Assembly: GCA_013399115.1 (NCBI GenBank)
Contig: VXAA01006433.1
Coordinates: 717,129 to 781,128 of the forward strand
DNA: 64,000 nucleotides
Direction: 5' to 3'
Source of the DNA: Anseranas semipalmata
Taxonomy: Eukaryota > Chordata > Aves > Anseriformes > Anseranatidae
Shown: positions 14,331 to 28,057 of the stretch, piece by piece
Layout of the letters: every line of letters starts with the position of its first letter
How positions within the stretch are numbered: position 1 is the first letter of the stretch
The notes under the pieces: model-generated
Seen by the model: only the letters and a program-made list of their open reading frames with translations
What the model was told of the DNA's origin: nothing
The model's database searches: none
Translations under genes and position numbers: made by a program

Positions 14331-17300
14331 CCTTACTCTAATCAGCGCAAAAGTCTGTTAACAAAAGGGAACAGGACTGCTTTCTCTCTTTGATGCTTTC
14401 CATTTGTGGAAATCTTTTGTCCACTCATCTTAAATTGCAGAAAAGACTTCAAGTTAAAAATAAAGAAAATGACATTCTTTGGTTTTCGTTCTCTCAGTCT
14501 GAGTCTTAAGCCACTTTTATGATGCATTCATAATTAAACATATTTGCCTTTTGTTTATCCCATCCAGGTTCTTTTCTGCTTATGATATTCATTTAATTTG
14601 AAAAACAGAAATACATTTTTTCACCAGCAAGTTCCAACTCAAATCTGCTTAGCTGGTGAGAGAAAGCCTGATGACTGTTGACTTTCTTAATGAATTACTC
14701 CAGAAATTGTGGGTGGTTCTTCTCAGATGATGACCACTTTTCGGAGGGACTTGCCTGCCCCCAGTGTGTAGAACTGGGGCGCGGGTTTAATAGCGCAATC
14801 TTTCAGTAGCCGGTCCAATGTCTTAGGCAAAGGGTAGAGAACAGGAGTGCAGGCACACAAAGCAGCAGATTAAAACCTAACAGCTGAAGCTGTTTCTATC
14901 CTCACCCTCCCCAGTTTTATCTCCAACCTTTCTGATGGCTACTGCGACTTTGAAGGTAGGGACACCTGATCTGGTAATGAGTGTACTCCTGAATCCACAC
15001 CATGCTTAACCCAGTTTATTAATGAACAGATATTAATTTCAACTGACTGTAATATGCTGGCTCAAAACTGCAGTGGTTTTGGAATCAATGCAGAAGTGAA
15101 TCAGCCATCTCTGCCTCAGGGGCAGCAACATGTCAGCAGCAGGGTAGGCATCCTGGGGTGGGAACAAGTTGAGCCACCAGATTTTATTCTGCCACTTCAA
15201 GCCTGTCAGAATCACTAGTTCTAATCCCAGAATGGTTGGTGGAATTTGCCCTCTCTTGAAAAAATGCTTTACACTTTTTCACTTCACTTACTTTGCTTGG
15301 AAAGCAGAGAGAGTTTCTCTATTAGAGAGTTCAGAAAGACACTGGGAGAATTTAATTTAATGCCGTGTTTTCACTGCTTAAAATATTTCCTCCCTTTCAT
15401 GCTACACTCTGCTCTCTTCATGAACAAAAAAGAATTCGCAAACTTGCGCGCAAGAGAATTACTAGGCCCAATATGAAGAAATGCCTGTTTCCTAATATGC
15501 GAGTTCTTCGTCTAAAACCTGGAAATTACCAGAGGACAACCCTGAAAGGCCTGAGTCCTTTACCTACAGTACTGCACAGCCATTTCTCACATAGCCTGCC
15601 TTCATTTGTGTGAAGAAACATCTCTATATATTTTTGCAATGTTTCACCTATCTTCTGCCAGTACATATAATGATCCCCAGTTTAATTGCTATCTGAGGTC
15701 ATTAACAACAGATTTTGAAATAAAGGATTAATTTCTATTAATAAAACCATACAGAAAACACCTCGTGTTTTTGTGTTTCCCTCTTCTTCCCCCCTCCCCA
15801 GTACAAGCAGTTTAAATTAAGGCCCAATCTTGCTGGAATGTAAAGCAAAGTAGGTTTCCTTAGCCAATTTTGATTCTCAAGACTTCAAACCTGAAATAAA
15901 CACGGAACAGAATAACAGACATCCTTCACCTGGTTTGTTCTTTAAAGACATCCTACAGTTCATGGCTACAGCTCACTATTACCTGGGAAGACCAACATAT
16001 ACAGTTGATAATTACAAATCAAATAATATCCTAATTAAATTGAGAAGTGAATAATAAGCCCCAGAGCTAGCAAAGCACTGCTAATTAGTATTCACATGTC
16101 AAGCACGTGTCCAGTATGACAGAGACTGCAATCCTTATAAAACCGAACCACTTCTGCCGTGCATGTGTGTGTGCGTGTCTTTCTGTCTCTCTCTCAAAAT
16201 GGCTGGCATATTCTAGCTATCAGATATATGATCCCTTCCTTCCAAAAATAATTCAAATATATTTTCTGTATTTAAAATTTTCATCCCTGAGAAAGATCAT
16301 CTTATTCTTAAGAGTGTCCTAGGGGACGGCACACAAAAATACAAACTCATTCACATGACTACCAAACCCATAGCATGAAAATTATTGAGAATCAACACCA
16401 GCTCATTAATTTACACACTACAACACGATTCACAAGGTAAACCTCCACATTTTTCCACTGACCGTAAGAAAACAAATTTTAAGCATCCATTGGAGGCTGA
16501 AAGATACTTTCAGCATAACCTGCACTGCAACAAAAATGAAAAGCTAGTATCTACTGATAGGATTCCCCCACCCTGAAATTAACATACTGAATAATTTTAC
16601 TGCCAATTATTTATTTAACACATAGACAACCTTAAGGTAAAGAAGAGATGATGAGCTGGTTAAATCCACTGGATTTTTACTTTATCTTTCAGTACCTTCA
16701 CATATTAGCAGATTTTCTTCCAAAAAAAAATCAGAAGGAGAAAAAAACCTGCCTAACAGTTGCAGAACACAAGCTTGGCATATTTGTGAAGTGATTCTAG
16801 GATATTCTTTACCATATGCTGACTTACCAGAAGTACTTTTCTATTTGGCTAAGGGATCATTTTAAAATGTCAAGTTAGAATTTGTGAAAGAGATAAGGCA
16901 ATAGAAAAATTGTTCACCCAACATGTCAATTTAAGGACCCCATCAAAAAAAAATTACCACTGAATTTGGACCTACGTCTTAAAGAGCGAATGTCTTGTTC
17001 TAAAATTTGAGGTTATTTTTTATTTTTAGCAAACATGGAAGTATCATCTCTATAACTGGATCTGCTATGATTCATAGGAAAGGAGCATAAGAAAAAGTAC
17101 AATCTAAAAGGACAGACTGTAACAATTTCAATAGGGACAACCTGCAAAAAGCATACCAGTATTTCCTCTGTAATGACTGGGAATTATGCTGGTAGATGGA
17201 ATTGGTGACTATAGGAAATGCTGTGAGAAAAAAACACTGCAAGGGCCATTGAAAGAGTGTGAATGCAGAGGAAGAAATAATCAGCAGCTTTAGTCTCTTC

Positions 17301-18308
17301 TCCCTCCTAGAAAGAGATAAGGTTAGGTACATCACACTCTGTTTGGAATTACTCTTAATACTAAAAGGCCCAGCTTTCATCTTTAGCTCTGTCATACTGG
17401 GCACAAATTAAAAATTTCTGCACTCAAACTTCCACATTTGAACCCCAATCAAAATATCCAATTCCCATTATTTAAAATAGAACTGAAGCCTCAAATTGCC
17501 TTCAGTCAAGATGCCTGTCACCTGCCATTGGCAGTGACGGTAAGGGTACCCCTGGGAAAAGGGTCGTCCCCAGTCCCAATGTGACGGGAACCAGGCATGG
17601 AAGATGGTGACTGCTCTTCCCTGGCACTTCTCTATTTCATGTCTAGGATATGCGAGCAAGCATGGGATTTTGGAAAGCCAGGGAAAGAACGGGAGATACA
17701 GGGGTTACGTGTAGGATGGGATGAAGAATGGAACATAAAAGGGACTCTGGGATGCATAAAGGAAAAAAAGAGAAATGGGACAAAATGTAACAGATATGCT
17801 AAGGAAAACCTAATACATGAAATAAAAAAATGGAGACAAATCGCGTGGAACAGGAGCCTGGAGGCATGATGGAGGAGGGTTAAAATGGCAGCTGCCTCTA
17901 TTCCCAGATGGGCAGCAGGTAAGCCAAGCGCCTCGCACACGACATATGTCCAAAATAAGTGTGTTTAAGGCCAAAGGCTAACACGGTTCGGAAGCAGGCA
18001 GCTTTCCATCCCTGCTCAGATACTTCGGTAAATACTGGAACACAAGTGACGTGAAGCGCGTTACACGGTGGGGACGGGGAGATGGGGAGTAACGAGGGGC
18101 CCCGACTTACTTCACTGACTACGACCGAACCGCCCTGACCCTACCCAAAAGGCTGCAGCCACGGGCCCCGCCGACGGGCGCCCTTCGCCCCCCTCAGCCG
18201 CGGGGAAGCCTCCGCGGAGGTCGCCGCGCAAACCCGCCGGGACGCCTCGCCCTCGGCCGGGGGAAGGCAGCGGCGCCATGTGCCGCTGCCCGCCGGCCCC
18301 CGCTCCCT

Positions 18309-18328
18309 GGGCAGGCAGGCAGGCAGGC
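18309..18328. repeat. (GGCA)5 microsatellite
   Basis: Five perfect GGCA units lie inside the CpG island, on the TMEM163 exon 2 side of the gap. Confidence 0.9.
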
Positions 18329-18446
18329 AAGTTTTCGGTCGAGGTGGGAACAGCCCCGGCTGGAGTTTATAGAAATATTTTAAAGCTGTCGCGAGGAACT
18401 GAAAAGGGAAAGCTTCGGGGGGTGGGGGGGGTTGTTAAGCGAGTGC

Positions 18447-19118
18447 NNNNNNNNNNNNNNNNNNNNNNNNNNNNNNNNNNNNNNNNNNNNNNNNNNNNNN
18501 NNNNNNNNNNNNNNNNNNNNNNNNNNNNNNNNNNNNNNNNNNNNNNNNNNNNNNNNNNNNNNNNNNNNNNNNNNNNNNNNNNNNNNNNNNNNNNNNNNNN
18601 NNNNNNNNNNNNNNNNNNNNNNNNNNNNNNNNNNNNNNNNNNNNNNNNNNNNNNNNNNNNNNNNNNNNNNNNNNNNNNNNNNNNNNNNNNNNNNNNNNNN
18701 NNNNNNNNNNNNNNNNNNNNNNNNNNNNNNNNNNNNNNNNNNNNNNNNNNNNNNNNNNNNNNNNNNNNNNNNNNNNNNNNNNNNNNNNNNNNNNNNNNNN
18801 NNNNNNNNNNNNNNNNNNNNNNNNNNNNNNNNNNNNNNNNNNNNNNNNNNNNNNNNNNNNNNNNNNNNNNNNNNNNNNNNNNNNNNNNNNNNNNNNNNNN
18901 NNNNNNNNNNNNNNNNNNNNNNNNNNNNNNNNNNNNNNNNNNNNNNNNNNNNNNNNNNNNNNNNNNNNNNNNNNNNNNNNNNNNNNNNNNNNNNNNNNNN
19001 NNNNNNNNNNNNNNNNNNNNNNNNNNNNNNNNNNNNNNNNNNNNNNNNNNNNNNNNNNNNNNNNNNNNNNNNNNNNNNNNNNNNNNNNNNNNNNNNNNNN
19101 NNNNNNNNNNNNNNNNNN
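18447..19118. other. Assembly gap (672 N)
   Basis: A run of 672 undetermined bases sits inside the GC-rich island. GC-rich first exons of bird genes are often lost in short-read assemblies. The gap size may be an estimate. TMEM163 exon 1, with the start codon and most of the cytosolic N-terminus, is the obvious candidate for what is missing. Confidence 0.95.
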
Positions 19119-19739
19119 CGGAGTGGGGTGTGAGGGGGCTGCCGCCGCGCCCGTCCCGCCGCCGCTGGGGGGTAGGAGGGGAGGGGAGAGGTGGTGGGGC
19201 TCCCCCCTCAGAGCGGGCAGCCGTTGGCGCCCGCCGCTCCCCGCCACAGGGATTGTCTGCGGCGGCGGGAAGGGCTGCGGTGAGTCGCTCGAAGCGGTCG
19301 TCCTCAGGGGCCGCTCGCCCTCCACAGCCCGCAGGTGCCTCCGAAAGGTGCGCCAGGACCTTGGGCTTAAGGTACTTGCCCGAGGCCGGCCTAGGAAGCG
19401 GGAACCCTGTCAGGCTCCCCTCGCCATGGCGGGCTCTGCCTTCCTTCTGCGGGGCTCCGGGCGCTTTCAAAGGCGAGAGTCCTCCATGGCCTCAGCCCGG
19501 AGCCGTTCCCCGGCAGGGTGAGAGGCAAACGCCTCACCCCGCTCCCGTGGTGCTGGCCCTGCGAGGGGAGCGAGGCCCCGTCCGCCTCTCCTCCAGGTGA
19601 AGGCTGAGGGGAGCACTCCCCTTTGCTGGTGAATTTGCTCGCTCTCCATCCACTGTAGCCATTTTTCAGGACCAGAGCTGAATCGACGCGCAAACGCTTC
19701 TCTAGACCCTGAAACGCTGAAATTTTGTTACACTGACAG

Positions 19740-19760
19740 TTTGTTTGTTTGTTTGTTTTT
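19740..19760. repeat. (TTTG)n simple repeat
   Basis: About four to five TTTG units run into a T stretch just outside the CpG island. Similar short TTTG or TTTTG runs occur at about 12084, 26573, 48617 and 57776. Confidence 0.85.
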
Positions 19761-22500
19761 AAACAATACTAGGCTAAAACCTGTCCCAAAACATACAGCA
19801 GTCTCATGTGGGTGCATGGGATTAGAGCTGAAGACTTGTTGATGTCCAGGGACATTCACAGTTCACTCGCTTGCCCTAGGCTTGCAGAAGAACATAGGGA
19901 AAAAATAAAACCCTTAGGAAAATAGAAGTGGAAAAAAATAGAAAATTTTACTGATAGATCTGTGCCAGAACTGTTATCTTCTTCTCTGCTGGTTTCTAAT
20001 GACTAAATAGAGAAGTGCAAATAAACAAAAGCATTTTCCATGCTAGCACAGGCTCCCAGTTGCGTGCTTACTAGCATGCAGATAAATTTTGAAACTGCAT
20101 TGTGCTCTGACTTGCATCTAGGAAAATATCAGAAGACAATTAGACATTGCAGCCCAGGTCCTCAGTTGATATGTATGTATATAATCTCCTCTTATGTTAT
20201 ATAAAGGTCAGGTTGCCTTTCTCTTTTGACAAGTTAGCAAAGTTGGGGAGTATGGAAAGGCCAGTGGGAAACTAATATTTATGCAAACATAGGAACAATA
20301 TTTTATATGCCATCAATCTTGCCTTAAAAAAGTTTTGTGACGCTTTAGGAATACCTATTTGGGAATGGTTAGTGAAGCCAAAATGGCTTAATTTTAAACA
20401 AATGCCTCTTAATTCTTTATGATAATCTTTTCATCTGTATTTTAAAACATTAATTATTTGAAAAAGTAAATATTAGTAAATGTTAAGGAAAGTGACATAA
20501 ACTGTTGTTTTAGAAACTGGTTGACATTCAGGCAACCTTATAGAATGGAGAGGGCTATCATGGTGAGAGGGATTGGTGTTTTCTTTTCACCTACTCTCAT
20601 GATTCCTTTGTGCATAGTCTGCTGTATCTACAATATGAAATATTTTTGAAGTCTTCATGCCTCTCACTTAAATTTCATCTTCACCCTTATCTGTCCTACC
20701 GTGCTTTGTGATCTCAGGGCTCTCGCTCTTCTGGTTGGATTGGCATAAACATGAATATAAACAATGCCTAAAGTATTTTTATTTTCCTTCATGTAATGGA
20801 TACCATATTACAAAGTGTCTATTTGATGTTAATGTCAAAAGAGATTCTCACTTGCGTAAGCTAACACAAGTGAGTTATTTTGGGGGGGTTTGGGCTTAGC
20901 TGGGAAAGGCTGGAAACTATCAACTCCTTAATTTGTTTTTCTTCTTTATGGGCTGTTCATTAAGCTTTGGTGACCTTGAACCTGCTAGATATGAGAGAAG
21001 ATCTGTACATGTATGTGTGTGAGATATGATTGAAAAGTAGAAAAGACCTTTTGTTATTTGCTCAAAGTAATAGATTGCTCTCTAGCATTTAAAATGTGTT
21101 TGTAAAGAAATGAGAATCCTTAAATGCGTACAACAAATTTTGTAACGTGGTGAGAGACAAGATACTGGGGCCAAATCACTTTTCAGGACCTGGCAGGGGT
21201 ACAAAAACATTGAGTCAGTTTTAGGAGTCATGCTCCCATGCAGAGTTTATCCAGTGCAAGCCATGAAGAGTCTCTTGAAATTGCTGCAATGGATTTAATG
21301 CTCGTAATGCAACTATTGCAAGATCCTTTCTCTTCTAGGGAGATATGTCCATACCAGATCGATTCCAATAAGATTCCTTGCATAAATAAAAAATAGACTA
21401 GTGACTGTCCTTGAACACTACCTCCTTTCTGTAAGTCTTTCTAAGCTACTTTAGCATTTTTATAACTTCCAGAAATCATCCCAAGAGGAAAGTGCCTGGA
21501 GATTCCTAATTCCATTTATTGAAAAGGAGGTGAAATGAGTAGGTTTCCAAATGATTTGGAAAAAAAAAGAACAGGCGCTGGGAAGACCTAACCACAAGTT
21601 TTCAACTTTAATATGTTCCTTTTTCTTTTTTTAGATGTTCTCAATTGCTGTTCTTACATGAAACTGGCTGGCAGGGGCTGCAGCTGTCTCTATTTGTATA
21701 AATGCTATAGTGTTCAGGCTATAGCAAAGAATATGAGGCTTGCAAAGAATATTAGTGTTTCTTTTAAATTACTCTTTTCAGTGCTTTCAGACATGGCCTC
21801 ATGTGAGAAAGCATGAACTATGCCTTTAGCAAATACAGATTCAAAACATTGAGCAGCTCCACAATGCAGAGTCTTTCAGATCAGACCATTATTTATATAA
21901 GCTAGCTATTGAGAAGCAGAAAGACTGCCACATCATGGAAGCTGGAAGCTGCTTTCCTTTCCAGGATTGCCTCTTGCTATTCATGACACCTCTTTCACCC
22001 AAAGGATATTACATTTGATAGAGAAGTAGGGCTAGGGGTTTAAAGACCTGGGTCCTGTTTTCCAGCCCTGTTGGATTTTTTGTGTAGGAAGTCTATACAC
22101 AAAGTCAACAAAGAGAAAAAGGCCTGACCATAGTAACTATGTTATTATATGACATTATTTCTTGGCCTCTCAAACCTCCTTTTGTTGGATACAAACCAGG
22201 AGAACCCCAAATCAATTAAAAACAACAACAAAAAATCAATGAGAAACCACTTCCCTGGGTTCAATCTAAATAGACTGATGCCATCCCATATGCTGAAGCT
22301 GCTGCAAGATTAATACACACTTGCAGAACTTTGTTCCCTGCAGGAACTGCCTGCAATTTCCATAATGTTTTGGCTTCCATAGAAAGGTGGTTCCAAGCAG
22401 GATGGAGGTCTCCTGCATCCCAGAAACCGATGACAGTGAACAGAACTCTTGTTTTTCTTCATCCGATTGTCTGTGGCCTGGTTTTGCTGTGTTTTTTTTT

Positions 22501-22513
22501 GTGTGTGTGTGTG
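22501..22513. repeat. (GT)n microsatellite
   Basis: About six GT units directly follow a run of T; a short dinucleotide microsatellite. Confidence 0.85.
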
Positions 22514-23220
22514 ATTGTGGTGGCTCGTTATTTCTTTCTTTCTGCCCCTCCTCTTTCCTTCTACTGAATAAATGAAAAATATCTATCAGATTTGTGATTC
22601 TTCCTCCAGGCCCACTCTAACTCCCAGCAGTCACAGAAAGAACTTCAGTTATGTTTGACAAAAAATGGAGTAGGTCCATCATTTTACTCTTTTTCCGAGG
22701 TAGACATTTTCCTGGGGGAATAAGCATTCTGTTGGCAGTAGAGTAGCCTGTTTTCCTGAGCTACAGTCCGTTTGTTTCACTTAAACATTATTCCCATACT
22801 ACCATCAGCACCCATTATGGCATGACAAAGAGGACCGTGGTGCAAAAAGCCAGAAAGAATGTGGTGGTATTGCACCGTGTAAGTGAGAGTGGAACCAATG
22901 GGTGGCAATAGCAAAACAGGTCCTGCTCCTTCAGTCAGACAGTGGTCAGTGTGAGTGCAGAACATTTGTTCATTTATTATTCCTCTTCAGTCTGTGTGGA
23001 GTTGCAATAAATCCATTTTCGTTGTAAGCATGTTTGGATGTGTTAGTATTATATGTTCATTTGTCATTCTGAAAATGAGAGGTGCATCTATTCTGGACTT
23101 TCTGTGTTTCCGTTTCTTTTTAGCACTGACAGGAACGTTTTCACCTGAATTAGCAGAACACTGTGGTGCATTCACAGGCTCCTGAAAAGGAAGTTTGCTT
23201 GATTTGATTGACATTAACTA

Positions 23221-23239
23221 GTCAATATTCCATATTGAC
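23221..23239. repeat. Small perfect palindrome
   Basis: The arms gtcaatat and atattgac are exact inverted copies with a three-base spacer. No flanking gene explains it, and it may be chance. Confidence 0.6.
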
Positions 23240-26200
23240 CAACATCTGGAGTGCAACACTTACGTTGAGAGCACTCTTGCTTTGAAATAATATTTGGAAA
23301 GAGTTGGTCAGCTGGCCCAGTGATTATGTTTTAGTATGTTATAAGGTATAAGAGCAATACAATACTGTCACCATTAGCCAATTTGTTTGCAGGGTTGTAT
23401 TTCACACACATCCTAAACAGAAAAAGCTGCCTTTTTCTGGCAGCAAAATACAGTATTTGTCACTAACATTGTATTACAGTATCAGGAGTGCTAGCGTAGG
23501 CCAGGATGGTTTATTAGTTTGGTCTATCAGATGTCTTATACCTGACATTCAAAAGAAAATGTTCACTTCTTAATTTCATCAATATGTCTTTCATGGAAAT
23601 ACAGCAGGAGGTAATAGCATCTCCATTCAGTTTCACAGGAGACACATCTGAAACAAAAACTAAGTACGAATCCAATCCCAAGTGGATGGGCAGACAACCA
23701 TCCTATAGATGGTTAGATAATATCACTATAAATAATCTTCATTGTTACTCCTCTAAGGCCAAGGCCTGAGACTGTTTTGTCCAAATATTTCTAAAGGCAA
23801 AGCCTTCAAGTAGATGTTTATATTTTTTAAACACTGATAGTGTGCAATACAACTACCATTTTGTACCCAACTTGTGGTTAAGACAAGATATTTCAGATAA
23901 TTCTTTGCCATTTAGACGCTTTCTCTACTGAAATTAATACATGAAATGCATCTCTTTAGTGATGAAATCCTCTAGATTCTGTATTTCACAGCCTTGTTTT
24001 GATGAACCTAATCTTTTCTTTTTATAGTCCCTTGGCCATCTTGTGTAGTATTGGCTTTCATAGTTTCCCGTTATGACAAAATACAAGTTAGGTTAAATTT
24101 TGTGGGATGTTTTTAAACTTTTTTTGGTTTGTTTGCTTAATTGTTTGCATGTAGGCAGAGGAAGATACCTATTTTGCTGTTGTTTTGTAGATCACTTGTA
24201 GTCCCACGGTGTGTTCCATGGTCTATAGGATGAGAAATTCTACACTAGGTTCTCTTAACTCTGTATACATACCTGTCAGCCTAGCATTAGTCACCCAATT
24301 TTTTAATTTAAAATAAAGCAATAATAATGATGTTAGTACAACAATGCTACATTAATTTTTGAACAGCAGAGCAGACAAATTATCCAATGTATGTAGGTCA
24401 CTTACTGTTTTTCTCTTGCATTGGGTTAAATAGAGTTTAAATTGAACTAATCTCTCTTCTTGGCATTTTTAGACTGAATATTAACTTGGGTCAAAAATAA
24501 TCAGAATGTTATTTTGAGAAAAGAATATGATAATTTGATATCTTTTCCTTCAGGCTATGAAAAAGTGCCTATAATACAATTCCCAGGGAATACAGCATGC
24601 AATGACCTTGGTAAGTAATTGATGACACCTCACATAAGCACCTACTCTTCCTCTACATGATGTTGTTGCAGGATCATATTTGCAAAAAATACCCAAGCTA
24701 GCAGGAGCCATGAGCATTAATAAATGTCATTGTGGCGACAGAAAAGGAGTAAAACACCATGCAAAATATATCATTCTAAAGTGAGCAGAAGATCTTGAAA
24801 ACATTCTTCACAATGGATATTTTTCATCTCAAAACTATTTAAAAAGCTGTTTTTAATTTGAGTTAAAATTTCAATGTAAATATGGGAAACCAAAGGTTTA
24901 CCCATGAAAACTAAACTTAGTGTTTTGTTCAGAGAAACATTATGTCATCATGCAAGATTATATGCCTCTATGCCAAATGTTATATCACTGAAGATGTTTT
25001 GTTTCCAGTTTTTATGTAACTGAGTAGAACTGACTTATCTGACAGTAGCTCTATTTCATTGGTAATATTCACAAGTATAGAAGAGGAGTGGAAGGGAAAG
25101 TGAATTGAATGTTAAAGAGGTAGGAACCTGATATTTAAGTAATAGTCTTCCCTTTTTTCTTGCGGCTAAGTTTCAGTTTTGTTAATTTTTCTGTAATAAC
25201 TTCCCATGAATCTAGAGCTTATTGTGTTATACCATACTTACGGTATGTGGAGATATATTTCTTCTTCCATTGAAATTCTAACATAGCCTAATAGACGACA
25301 TGAGTATAAGCAGATGAGATTTCATTTGTGCATCAAGGAAAAGAAGAAAATAAAGCTAAGGAAATCCTAGGAAGCAAAAGTGAATATAATTTTCTAGTGT
25401 ACTTATTTAATGACTCATAATTACTTGATTATAATTCATACCAAAAGCATCCTAATGACTAGACACATCCAACATGTTTGCATAACTTCATGTTTCCTCC
25501 AATATATTTGCAAAAATTATAGACAATTTTCCATTAAGTTTATCGTATTAACCACTAGGTGAAATGAACCACAGAAATCACAAAATATTCTTTTTATTAT
25601 ATACAGATTGGATCACTTGTCCTGATTCCAAGCCTATGCCCATTCCTCCTGATATGCCTGTCTACCAAGGCTTTTTCCCACCATGTCAGACATAAATTTT
25701 GTTAAGAAGTGTGTATGCAAAGATAGTCATACATTTATTTCCTAGTCAGGCTCAACCCACGTGTTTGTTATAATTTATATATTTAACCTTATGCATTAAA
25801 AAAAAAAAAAAGAGTCATAATGCCTACCTTGAAGGTGAGGATTTTGTGAGAAAAAGGGACTAGTTGCATTTATTTATGGGATTTGCCTGTGTCAGAAAAG
25901 AGACGTGATGCGTTTTATGCGTGACATTGTCCAACCCACTTCTATTTGCTTTTCCAATCTTTTAAACTGTCTAGATTGTGACTTGGATTAAAATCTTATT
26001 CCTTGGCAAGCAGTGTCATCAGCAAAAGAATGATGTTCTTTTATCTTGCTATATGTTTATTTTTTATCAGAAGACGATGTATAAGTATTTAAGGGAATAC
26101 CTTTTTATTAATCTATAGCAAGCTAATAATATTTATATTCCTTCCACTCTACTGGTAAGTAAAGACTCCACAGTTCACTTATGCTGTGAATTGTCTGATA

Positions 26201-26970
26201 AACTGTATATGACAATATTTTTGTATTGTTTTGAATAGCTAATCCACGTTGTTTAGAGAGTTGGAAAAGAATATCTTATCCTTTTCTTGTGCCAAGTGAA
26301 TTGTAACTAGGGTTCTGTGCATTTCCACTTGAGTGTTTAGCCAGGATGATTATAGAAGGTGTTTGAAAATAGAATGTTAGCCACAGCCAACATGAATATT
26401 TTGTACAAACATGTTCTTCTTCATAACCAGGAAACTACATTCATTCCATTGTGTGCCAGTTTTTTGGTTGTTGTTGTTTTTTTTTTCTTTCATCTGCTCA
26501 GAGAGAGGCTTCACTGTTTAAATCATCTAACTCTTCTAGGTTTTGATGGAGATCAAATTCCCAGGTACATTTTTTTGTTTTGTTTTGTTTCTGCTTTTTT
26601 CCTGGGAGGAAGAAGAATTACTTTCCTGAGTCCTGGCATGCAATTTGAGTTTGAATATTTCATTTAAATGTCAGACACTGTAGGTAAAATCATGCAATTC
26701 TTCAGATAATAATTTTTGGAATAATATTGGGTTAAGCAAAAATAATGACAATAGCATATAGAGCAATTTTAGTAGGTTTCTGCATCCTTTATTTTCATGA
26801 TATATTCAGTATTTCTCATCCTCTTAGGTAAAAGGTTCAGTGGGCAAGGGAAAAATAGGAAACAGTGACAATCCCTGTTGTGATTTTAAGAGCATGAATC
26901 ACGTAATTCACTGCATTCTTCTAGTGAGGAAAATGGGAGGCAGTGTTTTGTGGAATTCAAGACCAAAATT

Positions 26971-27006
26971 TTCCATTCTATTCTATTCTATTTCCATTCT
27001 ATTTCT
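26971..27006. repeat. (ATTCT)n pentanucleotide repeat, interrupted
   Basis: Three to four units of ATTCT are interrupted by TTCC and followed by another partial unit. Low-complexity sequence in the intergenic interval. Confidence 0.8.
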
Positions 27007-27454
27007 ACACCTTTTTTCACGTGCAGCAGTAGCAAAAGCAATGGATCTATTTAATCTAGCATGATGAAATATGCTGTGAATATTGGCATTTATCTATCCA
27101 TACTGAATACTGTCTGATCTGGATTTATATAACATGACAGGGTAATTGGTTAATAAGCATACTAAAACATTTATATTACATTCAGCAATGATACAGAGTT
27201 ATGCATGGCTATCAGCATTTGCTAATTTTACAAGGAAGAGTAGCATCTTTAATAAGCTGAAGAAGCATGTTTCTCTGTAGAATGAAGAGTGTTAATTGCA
27301 CCTCACCTATGAATGTCATTTTAAGCAACTGGTAAAATTAAACTGTAAAGGCAATTAGAGTTTGGAGTTCGAAATGTCAGTGAAGTTTTTAACCTCTGCA
27401 GCAATAAAATTGTCCTGTAACCAAAAACAAAGAGGGGGATGTCAGTCTTATAAT

Positions 27455-27496
27455 TTAGTCAGATTATTCAGACTTTTAGTCAGATTTTTCAGATTT
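27455..27496. repeat. 21-bp tandem duplication
   Basis: Two adjacent 21-bp copies, 27455-27475 and 27476-27496, both begin ttagtcagatt and differ at a few bases near the end. This is a small local duplication with no associated gene. Confidence 0.75.
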
Positions 27497-28039
27497 TCTG
27501 TAAAGCTGTCAATGGTACTCTAAAAATAATCAAGAGATGGTTGATCATATAGTAGTAATACAGTCAGCTTCTTCTCTACCATCAAGACCATGTATTTTCA
27601 ATATCAAGATTCAGCCACACTTCAATAGCCACAAAACTTTCACTTAATTTTCACATTGTTGTGTTAGAAAATGTGTGTTTTAGAGGTTTTACATTACTTA
27701 CAAAGTTTATGTACTTGGTTTCATTTTACTTTATCCATTGACTATAACAGCTGTATGTGGGCTGTACAAATTAGTTATGTTTTTATTTATAACTTTAGTC
27801 AAACTTAGGCAAGATTTATTAAAAGAAGTAATAGATTTTATTAAACCAATTGGCATAATTAATTTCCAACTAATACGCTCAGAAAGTGTAGCTAGGCAGA
27901 CAGTCCTCATGACTTCAAGAAGGGTTTGCATGTGCAAAAGTGCCTGCTTTTTTCACCTGTTGGTTTAATAAAAAAAAACAATTTGTCTATAGACTTCGTG
28001 CTTTCTTTGTACCAGAGTGTCTTCCTTTCTTATATCTGG

Positions 28040-28057
28040 TTTTTTTTTTTTTTTTTT
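28040..28057. repeat. Poly-T run (18 T)
   Basis: Uninterrupted T homopolymer in the intergenic interval, without a recognisable retroposon next to it. Confidence 0.9.

Larger units (their letters stand above)
13708..18446 (-). other. TMEM163: TMEM163 intron 1 and 5' flank up to the gap
   Basis: This lies between exon 2 and the CpG-island gap thought to contain exon 1. I see no convincing exon. It is AT-rich up to about 17.5 kb and becomes GC-rich from about 18.05 kb. It contains a possible decayed CR1 piece (14214-14330), a GT/CT-rich patch (about 16158-16196) and a purine-rich patch (17670-17850). Small reading frames on both strands near 15.2-15.6 and 17.1-17.9 kb overlap each other and match nothing I recognise. 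A GTAAGT on the minus strand (complement of 18107-18112) could be a donor, but the sequence before it does not encode the TMEM163 N-terminus. Confidence 0.6.
18040..19610 (-). promoter_or_regulatory. TMEM163: CpG island, probable TMEM163 promoter and first exon
   Basis: Sequence on both sides of the gap is rich in G, C and CpG (for example 18150-18300 and 19119-19590), in sharp contrast to the AT-rich flanks. Its position upstream of TMEM163 exon 2 on the minus strand fits the promoter and first exon of that gene. Several long frames cross the region on both strands, but they are open only because of GC content and the run of Ns. I could not find the TMEM163 N-terminal sequence in the readable parts. 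CpG-island promoters often fire in both directions, so an unannotated plus-strand transcript starting here is possible but unsupported. The assignment to TMEM163 is inferred from position. Confidence 0.7.

Noticed and set aside
18095..18330. Minus-strand frame (72 codons) ending near a GTAAGT donor, considered as TMEM163 exon 1
   Set aside because: The peptide does not resemble the TMEM163 N-terminus, it has a stop before the donor in its frame, and the other frames do not give the expected residues before exon 2.
18278..19600. Very long open frames on both strands across the CpG island (up to 440 codons)
   Set aside because: They are open only because 672 Ns read through as unknown residues and because GC-rich DNA has few stops. 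The readable ends match no protein, including TMEM163.
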